This document shows, one piece after another, positions 9,819 to 17,800 of a stretch of DNA of 64,000 bases. The notes below the pieces were generated by a model that was not told the origin of the DNA, did not search any database, and worked only from the letters and a program-made list of their open reading frames with translations. The stretch lies in contig NZ_CP123990.1 of the NCBI RefSeq assembly GCF_029919115.1, positions 2,356,001-2,420,000 of the forward strand, in the 5' to 3' direction. Source of the stretch: Variovorax paradoxus. Its GTDB lineage: Bacteria > Pseudomonadota > Gammaproteobacteria > Burkholderiales > Burkholderiaceae_C. Numbering within the stretch: the stretch's first letter is position 1; every line of letters begins with the position of its first letter. Position numbers and translations under genes: made by a program.

Positions 9819-10322
9819 ATGCCGTCCGCCATCGAACTGGCCCGGGGTGACGAAAAGCTCATTGCCGCGGTCCACCGCAGCCGCCGCCTGATCGGCCGCA
9901 AGGCGTTGATGGCCGCCGCCGCCAGCGCCATTCCGTTGCCCGGCGTCGACTGGGCGGCCGATGCTGCCCTGCTCTCGCGGCTGGTGCCGCAGATCAGCGC
10001 CGAGTTTGGGCTTTCTGTCACCCAGGTCGAGAGGCTCGCGCCGCACCAGCGCGAGCGCATCCAGAAGGCGGCCACCACGGTTGGCGCCCTTCTCGTCGGC
10101 CGCCTTGTCACGCGCGACCTGCTGATCAAGCTGGCCCGGCATGCCGGCGTCAAGCTCACTGCCAAGCAGGCCGCCAAGTACGTGCCGGTTGCCGGGCAGA
10201 TCGTTTCGGCCGCGCTCGGCTATGCCGCCCTGCGCGCTTTGGGCGAGCAGCACATCAAGGACTGCGTGCGCGTCAGCTCGACCCTCGCCTTATCGCCTCC
10301 CGAACCGCGCGCGCCCGCCTGA
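9819..10322 (+). CDS. DUF697-like conserved protein
   Basis: A 167-residue protein of unknown function. The segment AAAASAIPLPGVDWAADAALLSRLVPQ followed by a glycine resembles the DUF697 core, a hydrophobic membrane-associated helical pair found in YcjF-like proteins and some GTPases. Two more hydrophobic helices follow near residues 85-100 and 120-145. It starts 27 bases after the ABC-F gene behind an AAGGAG-type site and is probably co-transcribed. Its last 50 bases overlap a convergent small membrane-protein gene. Confidence 0.65.
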   Translation: MPSAIELARGDEKLIAAVHRSRRLIGRKALMAAAASAIPLPGVDWAADAALLSRLVPQISAEFGLSVTQVERLAPHQRERIQKAATTVGALLVGRLVTRDLLIKLARHAGVKLTAKQAAKYVPVAGQIVSAALGYAALRALGEQHIKDCVRVSSTLALSPPEPRAPA

Positions 10323-10506
10323 ACGCGGAGTCGTCGAACAGCGCCGTGCCGACGCAACCCGCCGCCGCCAAGCCTGCGGCGGCCAGCCCGCCCAGCCCGT
10401 AGTCGCACAGGCGAATTCCATAGAACAGCCCCAAGGCCGACAGCAGCGCCAATAGCGCGCACAGCGTGCGGTCGAGCCAGAGGCCCGGTGTCGATTGCTT
10501 TTTCAT
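10273..10506 (-). CDS. Small predicted membrane protein
   Basis: A 77-residue protein with two probable membrane helices (about residues 12-30 and 37-56) and a basic C-terminus. I do not recognise a family. It begins 3 bases after the stop of a 38-codon frame, suggesting a two-gene transcript. Its 3' end overlaps the convergent DUF697-like gene by 50 bases. The ribosome-binding site is weak, which fits translational coupling to the upstream frame. Confidence 0.5.
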   Translation of the reverse strand: MKKQSTPGLWLDRTLCALLALLSALGLFYGIRLCDYGLGGLAAAGLAAAGCVGTALFDDSAFRRARAVREAIRRGSS

Positions 10507-10509
10507 GGC

Positions 10510-10626
10510 TCAGCCCAGAGGGCGAACCTGGTTGCGGCGCGGCTGTGCGCCGTCCGCCGGTTTTTCGGACTGCTTTTGCGTGGGCCCTGCGGCCTTCAGC
10601 GCCAGCACCAACTTGCGTGGTTTCAT
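10510..10626 (-). CDS. Putative 38-residue small protein
   Basis: An ATG at 10626 is preceded by a good ribosome-binding site (AAAGGGAG, about 9 bases away) and opens a 38-codon frame starting MKPRKLVLALKAAG. The product is basic with no membrane segment. The stop codon is 3 bases from the next ATG (TGAGCCATG). It is divergent from the S24-like regulator. The function is unknown; the case rests on the ribosome-binding site and coupling only. Confidence 0.45.
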   Translation of the reverse strand: MKPRKLVLALKAAGPTQKQSEKPADGAQPRRNQVRPLG

Positions 10627-10694
10627 GGCAAATACTCCCTTTCAACTATTCTAAAGTCCAAGTCGAATATTCGCGTGCGCTTAAATCTGCGCCT
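10627..10694. promoter_or_regulatory. Divergent promoter region with a 10-bp palindrome
   Basis: The 68-bp AT-rich gap between the small-gene pair and the regulator contains the perfect palindrome CGAATATTCG (10664-10673). Its position suits an operator for the adjacent HTH regulator. AT-rich -10-like strings (TATTCTAAAG) lie beside it. Confidence 0.4.
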
Positions 10695-11411
10695 ATGGAG
10701 ACTATTGCAGCGCGTGCACTGGCAGCACGCAAATACGCGAAGATGACCCAGAAGCAGGCCGAGGCCGCTTCGGGCGTCAAGCAGTCGAACATCTCGAAGA
10801 TCGAGCGCGGCGATACCGGCCGCTCGATGGGCCTGCTCGCGCTGGCGCGGGCGTACCGCGTCGACCCCAATTGGCTCGACACCGGCGATGGCCCCGCGCC
10901 ATGGGACCCGGTGCAGCAGCGCCCGGCCCGCGACACCGCCAACGAACCACCCGGCCCCTACCGGGTGACGCGCACCCCGCCTCCCATCCCTTCGTTCAGC
11001 CCGGGCACTCCCGGCACCGTGCCGCTCATCGCATGGGCCGACGCCACCTCCTGGAACAAGGGCGGGCGTGCGCCGGTGGAGTCCGAGCGGTGGATTCCCT
11101 GCGTTGCGCATCACAGCCCCGGCAACACCTATGCGCTGCGCGTGCGCGGCGACAGCATGACGGCTCCCACGGGCAGCATGAAGAGCTACCCTGCCGAGTC
11201 GATCATCTTTGTCGACACCCTGCGCACAACGCCCGAGGACGGCGAACGCATCATCGCAAGGCTCGAGTCGAGCAATGAAATCACCTTCAAGGTCTTCAAG
11301 GAAGAAGACGGCCGCCGCTGGCTGCTGCCGCTGAATCCGGGGCATGAGCCCATCCGCGCGCCGTTCACCGTGCTGGGCACCGTCATCGGCAAGTGGGAAG
11401 ACGAGGACTGA
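10695..11411 (+). CDS. XRE/Cro-CI type regulator with S24 peptidase-like C-terminus
   Basis: A 238-residue transcription regulator. Residues about 5-65 form a helix-turn-helix domain (TQKQAEAASGVKQSNISKIE). The C-terminal half is a LexA/CI-like S24 fold with the serine S154 in RGDSM and the lysine K199 in TFKVF. The usual Ala-Gly self-cleavage dipeptide after VPLI is not seen; the segment reads VPLIAWADATSW, so autocleavage is doubtful. Nothing else nearby looks like a prophage. It probably regulates itself and the divergent small genes through the palindrome at 10664. Confidence 0.8.
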   Translation: METIAARALAARKYAKMTQKQAEAASGVKQSNISKIERGDTGRSMGLLALARAYRVDPNWLDTGDGPAPWDPVQQRPARDTANEPPGPYRVTRTPPPIPSFSPGTPGTVPLIAWADATSWNKGGRAPVESERWIPCVAHHSPGNTYALRVRGDSMTAPTGSMKSYPAESIIFVDTLRTTPEDGERIIARLESSNEITFKVFKEEDGRRWLLPLNPGHEPIRAPFTVLGTVIGKWEDED

Positions 11412-11522
11412 CGCCCCCGCCTCCGGTCAGGTTGCGTGCAGGTTTGGCGAACATAGTGGAGGCTCTTTCTCCCTGTGGCCTGCACCCTCTCTGATCCTCC
11501 CTCCTCCAGCAGGTCACCTTCC

Positions 11523-11550
11523 AGCCCGCCTTTGTGCGGGCTGTTTTTTT
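11523..11550 (+). terminator. Rho-independent terminator after the S24-like regulator
   Basis: Stem AGCCCGC/GCGGGCT (11523-11529 and 11536-11542) with a short loop, followed by G and seven T residues. It also lies at the 3' end of the convergent LuxR-type gene. Confidence 0.85.
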
Positions 11551-11554
11551 GGCC

Positions 11555-12517
11555 CTATATGTCGCTGAGCACGCCGAAGTCGCTGTCGCCCTGCTGCACC
11601 GCGTTGACCAGCTGCACGCGGTTGCGCGCGGCAAAACGGCGGCGCAACTGGCGCATGTGGTAGTCCACCGTGTGGGCCGAAAGATCGAGGCGGTTGGCAA
11701 TCTCCTTGTCGCTGCGCCCCTGCAGCAGATGCTGGAGGATGTACTGCTGCGTGGTCGAGATCTCGATGCGCGCGGCAGCCCCCGCTTCGCTCGGCATGCG
11801 CGAATGGCGCAGCACGTACTCGTGCAGGCTCAGCCCCAGCGTCAACGCATGGCCGACGATGTCGTCGGTGATCCAGCCGCGGCCCGGCTCGCCCGACTGC
11901 AGGCTGATGACGGTGTACTGGTTCACCTGCGTGGGCGACGCGAGCCGAAACATCAGCCCGCTTCTGATGCCGCTGGCGCGCAGGTCGTCCAGAAAGCGCT
12001 GCCTGCGCCCTTCGGGGTTCTCGGCCGCGGATGCGGCTGCGGACGTTGCAGCGGACAACGGCAAGGCTTCGATCTGCTCGATGTCCCACACCAGCGGAAG
12101 GCTCGAGGCCGGAACGCCAGGCTGCCGCAGGTCGACCTCGTAGAGGCGGTGCGAAAAGTAGCGCTGCGTCCACTCGGTGTTTGCATGCGCGGTAAAGAAG
12201 CTGAGCGGCCACCAGCGGCCGCGCAGGAAGGTAATGGTGCCGTAGCCAAGCCAGTCGAAGCCAAGCGCATTCAGCAAGGCCTGGATGAGATCGCGGCGCT
12301 CCTTGTTGCCCGAAGCATTCAGCAGGTCGCCCACGATGCCGGGTACGCCTTCCGCATGCCGGTGCGCCGATTCCGGCAGATAGAGTTGCTCTTCCGAATA
12401 CAGTTGCGGAAAAGGCCCGTCGAGCGGCGGCTCGGCGCCGTCGGCCTGTGTAGTTGACGGCGCGCCCGAAGGCGCCGTCGAATCGAGAGCTTGTTGCAAC
12501 AAACCGGCAAGAATCAT
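11555..12517 (-). CDS. LuxR-family regulator with autoinducer-binding-like domain
   Basis: A 320-residue regulator. The middle (about residues 75-235) resembles the LuxR autoinducer-binding domain (LGYGTITFLRGRWWPLSFF; SLPLVWDIEQ; GLMFRLASP). The C-terminal 65 residues are a LuxR/GerE helix-turn-helix (TTQQYILQHLLQGRSDKEIA, then SAHTVDYHMRQLRRR). No luxI-type synthase lies in the window, so it is a LuxR solo. It is clearly paralogous to the gene at 13666. The ATG at 12517 was preferred to an upstream TTG at 12574. Its ligand and targets are unknown; the nearby type III cluster is a possible target (inference). Confidence 0.8.
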   Translation of the reverse strand: MILAGLLQQALDSTAPSGAPSTTQADGAEPPLDGPFPQLYSEEQLYLPESAHRHAEGVPGIVGDLLNASGNKERRDLIQALLNALGFDWLGYGTITFLRGRWWPLSFFTAHANTEWTQRYFSHRLYEVDLRQPGVPASSLPLVWDIEQIEALPLSAATSAAASAAENPEGRRQRFLDDLRASGIRSGLMFRLASPTQVNQYTVISLQSGEPGRGWITDDIVGHALTLGLSLHEYVLRHSRMPSEAGAAARIEISTTQQYILQHLLQGRSDKEIANRLDLSAHTVDYHMRQLRRRFAARNRVQLVNAVQQGDSDFGVLSDI

Positions 12518-12770
12518 GAGAGGCCTGATGGAAGTGCCGCATGCATCGGGCAGACGCTGCGGAGTTGGAGCCAAACTACCAAAGGGCGGTTATGCCGCCT
12601 TGTAAATTCTTAGCTTCGGGCACATTCGGGGGCTGAAGGCGGGCCGTGGCATCCCACGCCGGCGCGCGAGTGAATACCTTTGCATGAATGCCAATCCAGG
12701 CAAGGCATGCACGGGCATGCCAATTGCTGCTTGTCCATAAACCAAGACTTTCGGGGAGCCCTGCTTTTCG
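12518..12770. promoter_or_regulatory. Divergent promoter region between LuxR-type and AraC-type genes
   Basis: This 253-bp gap includes the 18-bp inverted repeat GGCATG-CACGGG-CATGCC at 12704-12721, within 70 bases of the AraC-type start. No other gene or RNA was recognised in it. Confidence 0.45.
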
Positions 12771-13646
12771 ATGGAATTCCTGGCCTCCCGCTACTGGCGA
12801 GATGCGGATCTCACAGGTCTTCAACTGACCGCCAACACGCTGCTGCATCGCGAGATCCGGCCGCACAGGCACGTGGGATTCACGCTCTCGGTGTCCGATA
12901 CCGAACTGCACGTGCGCACCGGCACCCGCGTGACAGTCGTGCCGCCGGGCGCACTGCTGCGCGTGGCGCCGCAGGTCTGGCACGCCGTGCAGGCGCGCAG
13001 TGCGCCGTGGCGCGAGGAAGCGATGTACTGCAGCGGCCCCGTTGCCCGCTGCATCAGCGCAGCGCACGAGAGCACTCCGCTTGCCCGCGTGGAAGACGAC
13101 GCCGGCGTTTCGGTTTTTCTCGATCCCTCGGAGGCCTTCGGCTTTCTCGAATGCCACAGGCTGCTGCACGAGCCCGCGCGCAGCGGCGATGAAGAGAGCA
13201 GTGCAGCCGGCCGCGCCCTGCTGCGCCAGCGCTTGGCCCGCTGGATTCCGTTGCAGGCACAGCCCACCCGCGTTGTCGACAGCGGCGACGCGCGCATGAA
13301 CCGGCTGTATGAATTGATCGCCTCGGGCTTTCAGCAGCGCATGACGCTCGATAGCCTGGCCGATGCGGCGGGCCTGCACCCGGTGCATGTGCAGCGCCGC
13401 TTCAAAGGCGCCATGGGCTTCACCCCGCATGAAATGCTGGTGGGCCACCGCATCGAGTACGCACGCGATCTCATCGCCGGCGGTGCGCGCGTTACCTATG
13501 CAGCGCACGCCGCCGGCTTTACCGATCAAAGCCATTTGCACAAGACCTTTCTAGGCACCTATGCCGTGTTGCCGGGCGACTACCGCAGGCTTTCGGCGCT
13601 CGACGCCCTGCAGCCGGCATCCGCACGCAACGGCATTGCCGGCTAG
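12771..13646 (+). CDS. AraC-family transcriptional regulator
   Basis: A 291-residue regulator. The N-terminal part (about residues 1-170) is a cupin-like effector domain (HRHVGFTLSVSDTELHV, PPGALLRVAPQVWHAV). The C-terminal part holds the two helix-turn-helix units of the AraC family (MTLDSLADAAGLHPVHVQRRFKGAMG and THAAGF-type second helix, here AAHAAGFTDQSHLHKTF). It lies between two LuxR-type genes upstream of the type III cluster. Many type III systems use AraC-type activators, but these usually lack a cupin domain, so the link is only suggestive. Confidence 0.85.
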   Translation: MEFLASRYWRDADLTGLQLTANTLLHREIRPHRHVGFTLSVSDTELHVRTGTRVTVVPPGALLRVAPQVWHAVQARSAPWREEAMYCSGPVARCISAAHESTPLARVEDDAGVSVFLDPSEAFGFLECHRLLHEPARSGDEESSAAGRALLRQRLARWIPLQAQPTRVVDSGDARMNRLYELIASGFQQRMTLDSLADAAGLHPVHVQRRFKGAMGFTPHEMLVGHRIEYARDLIAGGARVTYAAHAAGFTDQSHLHKTFLGTYAVLPGDYRRLSALDALQPASARNGIAG

Positions 13647-13665
13647 GAGCGCGGGCCCGCAGCCG

Positions 13666-14655
13666 CTAAGGCTGCCAGTCTGCCGCCGCGCTCACCAGCT
13701 GAACCCTGTTGCGCACGCCAAAGCGGCGCCGGAGTTGGCGCATGTGGTAGTCCACCGCATGGCTCGACAACCCCAGCGTGTAGGCAATTTCCTTGTCGCC
13801 GAGCCCTCGCAGAAGCGATTCGAGAATCGATTGCTGCGTCGGCGAAATCGGCGACTTGGCGTGCAGCGGCTCGTCCTGGCCTCGCATTGCCGCCACGGGC
13901 TTGCGCACATTGCGAGACACGTGCTCATGCACGCTCAGCCCCAGCATGAGGGCACGGCCCACGGTGGCACCAGCAATCCAACTGCGACCGGGCGCACTGG
14001 ACATCAGGTCGATGAAGGTGTGCTCATGCATGTGCCCTGGCGTGGCCAGCCGAAAGGAGATGCCGCTGCGAATGCCGCTCGCCTCCATTTCGTCCAGCAG
14101 CATGCGGCGCCGGCCCGCGGTGTCGGGGGCTTCGGTCTCGGCCTGCAGCGGTTGCCTGCATTGCGACTGCGCGAGCGATTCCAGGTCCCACACCAGTGGA
14201 AGGCCGGACACCGGCACATCGCTGGCGCGCGTATCCACCTGGTGATGGCGCTGCGAGAAATAGCCACGAACCCAGGCCTCGTGGGCGTAGCTCACAAGAA
14301 CGCTCAGCGGCCGCAAACCACCTTGCAGGTCTTCGAAGCTTCCATAGCCCAGCCATTCGAAACCGATCGCCCGCAGTTGCTCCTTCACGAGCGCCTTGCG
14401 CGCCGAATGATCGGGTGCGCTGCGCAGCCCGGCGACCAGTCCGGTCGCATCGCCCTGGCTGGCGAGCGGCGGCAAGGGCTTGTCGTCCGAATAGAAAAGC
14501 GGAGCGGCACCCGCCGCATCGCTGCCGCGCGACACGGGCAAGGCAGGCCCGCTGGATGCCGCGGCCGGCGGCGCAGCAGCGCGGCGCTGCACGAACAACG
14601 AAGGGCGGATCGTTACCGCCGGCACAGGGCTGATCAGAGTCGCGAATGCATTCAT
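13666..14655 (-). CDS. LuxR-family regulator with autoinducer-binding-like domain
   Basis: A 329-residue paralogue of the protein at 11555. It shares the ligand-binding-like region (EWLGYGSFEDLQGGLRPLSV, GLPLVWDLESL, GISFRLATPG) and the C-terminal LuxR helix-turn-helix (PTQQSILESLLRGLGDKEIA, SSHAVDYHMRQLRRRFG). The ATG at 14655 gives MNAFATLISP; an upstream in-frame start lacks a ribosome-binding site. It follows the giant type III-linked gene in the same direction after a 164-bp gap that probably holds its promoter. Confidence 0.8.
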   Translation of the reverse strand: MNAFATLISPVPAVTIRPSLFVQRRAAAPPAAASSGPALPVSRGSDAAGAAPLFYSDDKPLPPLASQGDATGLVAGLRSAPDHSARKALVKEQLRAIGFEWLGYGSFEDLQGGLRPLSVLVSYAHEAWVRGYFSQRHHQVDTRASDVPVSGLPLVWDLESLAQSQCRQPLQAETEAPDTAGRRRMLLDEMEASGIRSGISFRLATPGHMHEHTFIDLMSSAPGRSWIAGATVGRALMLGLSVHEHVSRNVRKPVAAMRGQDEPLHAKSPISPTQQSILESLLRGLGDKEIAYTLGLSSHAVDYHMRQLRRRFGVRNRVQLVSAAADWQP

Positions 14656-14701
14656 TGCCCCCAGTCTAGGAGTGCACGCGCGGCGACACCAATGCAATTG
14701 C

Positions 14702-14729
14702 GGCATGCGTCATAACGCAAATGCATGCC
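14702..14729. promoter_or_regulatory. Inverted repeat upstream of the second LuxR-type gene
   Basis: GGCATGC (14702-14708) and GCATGCC (14723-14729) form an inverted repeat with a 14-base spacer. The nested pair TGCGT-CATA-ACGCA (14706-14719) lies inside it. The element is 47 bases upstream of the start codon. A similar GGCATG/CATGCC repeat precedes the AraC-type gene. Confidence 0.4.
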
Positions 14730-14819
14730 CGCGCCCCGCAATGGAGCAGGGGCATGGCGCAGTGCTACGTCTTTCGGCTCACATGCCTTCGGCTCTCATA
14801 CTTTCCGCTCACACAGTCA

Positions 14820-17800
14820 TCACAACCGCAGGTTCCAGGTTTCGCGCGCGTAGTTCTCCAGGCCCTCGATGCTCTGCGGCATCACAGTCGATTTCGAAGT
14901 TGCCGTGCCGCCGCGCGTGGGCACCTGCCGGACCACGATCTGCCCGGCCTCGGCCGAGTTGGGATCGTTCGCCGGAAAGCTGCCGTCGTTGTCGTTCATC
15001 TTGCGGTCGGTAAGCCCGTGCATGACCCGGGTCCACTCGGTGGCGGGTATGCCGTTGGGGCCGTCCTTGGCCAGCCGATCGCGCAGCAGCTGCATGCCCT
15101 CGTCCACCGTCTTGCCTTCGGACTTCATCAGGGCGTTCCAGGCCACCATCGGAGACACGCCCTCGTGCGTGCAATCGAGCATGGCGCGGGTCTGTTCGTC
15201 GGAGAAGCCCCTGTCCTTCAGCACGTCGCGCAGCGCCGTGTCGCGCTGCATCTCGCGCGCGTCGACCTGGTCGTAGTGGTGGGCAATGTTGTAGAACTGC
15301 TTGATGCCGGTGAACACGGCCACCGCCAGTCCGCCGATGGTCGCCGCCTCGGCCGGAATGGCCAGCAGCGCGCCCAGCTCGACCGCACCCGCACGCGCCA
15401 GCGCCTTGCCCGTGACGTTCACCAGGCCCACACCACCGTCCACCAATCCGCCCACGCCCATGCCCACGTTGGTGTACGTCACCCAGGCCGGCACCGTGTC
15501 CTTCTGGCCGAAGGCCAGCGACAGGTCGGCCGCACCCACGCCGGCCGTGCCCAGGCCGAAGACGTACTTCCAGGCCATCTTGCCCTCGATGTCCGCTGCC
15601 GCGCCGTCGATCACGCGGTTGCCCGCGAGCGAGCGCTCGGCCATCAGCGTGGTGTAGGGCTTGGCCATGAAGAAGGCCTGCGTCGGCGCGTAGATGCGGT
15701 GGTACCAGTGCGCGTAGTCCTGCACCCCGTCGGCCATCGGGCGGAAGTTGGTTATCTCGGTGCTCACGTTGTGCGTGACAAAGCCCGCGTTGGCCACCCA
15801 GCGCAGCGCCTGCCCGAAGGCGGTGTTGGCGTTGGTGACGTTGTTGATGGTCTTCGCCTCCACACCCAGCAGCTTCTGCAGCTCGCCGTCGAGCTCGCCG
15901 CCCAGGCGCGCATATGCGTTGATGCGCGCCGCATCGGACAAGCCCGGGTCCACCTTCGTGACCGCCTCCATGTACTTGTCCACCAGCGCGGTGCCCTGTC
16001 GCACCTCGCCCGCGTTCAGGCCGAGCACGTTGGCCATGCGTTCCGTCTTCAGCTTGAAGGCATCCCAGCGCGCGGTAAAGCGCGCGGGCTCGTTCACCAT
16101 GCCGTTGAACTGCGCGTCGGCAAGCATCGACCACACCATGCGGGTGGTGCCCGAGACGTGGCGCGTCACGAACATCACCGGGTTGATCAGGTACTCGGTC
16201 ATGGTGCGCGGGTCGGGCACGCCCTGCGTCGCGCGGCTCAGCAGTTCCTGGCGCACCTGCGGGCTCTGGCTGATGGCCAGCTTCACGTCCTCGCTGTCGT
16301 ACACCTTCATCACCGTGCCCTCCAGGCCCTGCTCGGCTTCACTGCCCTTGGCACCGACGCGCAGGCCATTGAGGCTCTCCTGGGTCTGGTGCAGCGTGCT
16401 GCCCCAGTCGCCGATCACGCGTGTCGCATCGTCGATCTTGCCCGCCACCTGCGGGTTCACGCGCCGGTACTGCGCAATGGCGTTGGCAACGCCCTGCGGC
16501 GTGCCGTCGGAGAAGTTCGCCACGTAGAAGGCCATCGAGGCACCAACGGCGTTGTAGCCGGCAGTGCCGCGCAGGTTGCCGACGGCCTCGCCCAAGTGCT
16601 TGTTCTGCGCCTGCAAGCCTTTGTCAATGCCGGCGATCACGCTGTCTCGCATGTCGCCGCGGCCCTGCTTCTGCAGCGCGTTCGCCAGCTCGACCGGCAG
16701 CTTTGCGCTGCCCTGCACTACTGCGCCCTCCACACCGCGCTGCAGTGTCAGAACGAACTCCGGCCGGTCGACGAAACGGTCCTTCATCAGCTCGGCCGCA
16801 AATTTTTCGGAGAACGCCGAGGTGGGCGTGCGCGCGTCGGCCGCCTCGGCCAGGATCGACAGGCCTTCGACCAGGTGGTCGAACTGCGACATGCTCGACA
16901 GGTCATCGCTCGGCCGCGGCAGGTTTTTCTGCAGCAGTTCGAGAGCGCCGTGCGCCATGGGCTGCGCAATTTCGGGCGGCGCGTCGCGGTACTGCGCAAG
17001 GTAGTCGCCCACGTCCTGCATCTGCATGCCGGCCAGCTTGTCGAGCGCTCGCGTGCGCTCCGGCGCGAAGAGCGGCAGCAGCGCCGCCGCGGCCTTGTCG
17101 CGCTCGGCCGGCGTGGCGCTCACGTCGAGCCGCAGGCGGGCCTCCTTTGCTGCGCCGGCCACGTCGCCTTCAGCCAGCCGCTCCTTCACCACGGCCTCGG
17201 AATGCAGGCGGCCCAGCATGGCGGCGTTGTTCTTCACCGCGGTGCTGAATGGCGCACCATCAGGCCCGATCGCGATGAGGGTGGCCGTGGCAAAGGCGGC
17301 CGGATCGGTGCGCGCGAGCTCGCGGCTCTTGTCGTTGACGAACGCGGGGTGATCGGCCACCAGCCTGGCGTAGTCCATCTGTTCCTGGACGTCGGCGGTG
17401 GTGCCCTTGAGCAGCCCGGAGTCGCGCAGGGCGTTGCGAACCGCAATGTCGCTGTGCAGGTCGAGCCGGCCCATGGAAAGCAGCTGCGCGCGTTGCCGGT
17501 TGGCCGCGGCCACCGGGTTGGCGCCCTGCTGCACGTCGTTGCGGATGGTCTTGAGCATCTCCGCCGAGAACGCGCCCCAGCGGTCGTCGGCCGTGGCCTG
17601 CAGTGCCTTTACCGAGGCCGGGTCGGCCCCGGGCTGCCGCGCCAACTGGTCGGCCTGGCCCTGCTGGTGCCATGCCATGCCAAGCGTGACTTCGGCCGGC
17701 ACGGAGAACGCCTCCGGTGTGGCGCGGAAGCCGGGCGCATCGTTCGTATGCTGCGTGGCCGACGCAATGGGGTTGCGCGGCAACCCGACCACGCCGCTGG

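Noticed and set aside
10695..11411. Prophage remnant suggested by the CI-like repressor
   Set aside because: No integrase, phage structural gene or attachment site is visible; flanking genes are chromosomal.
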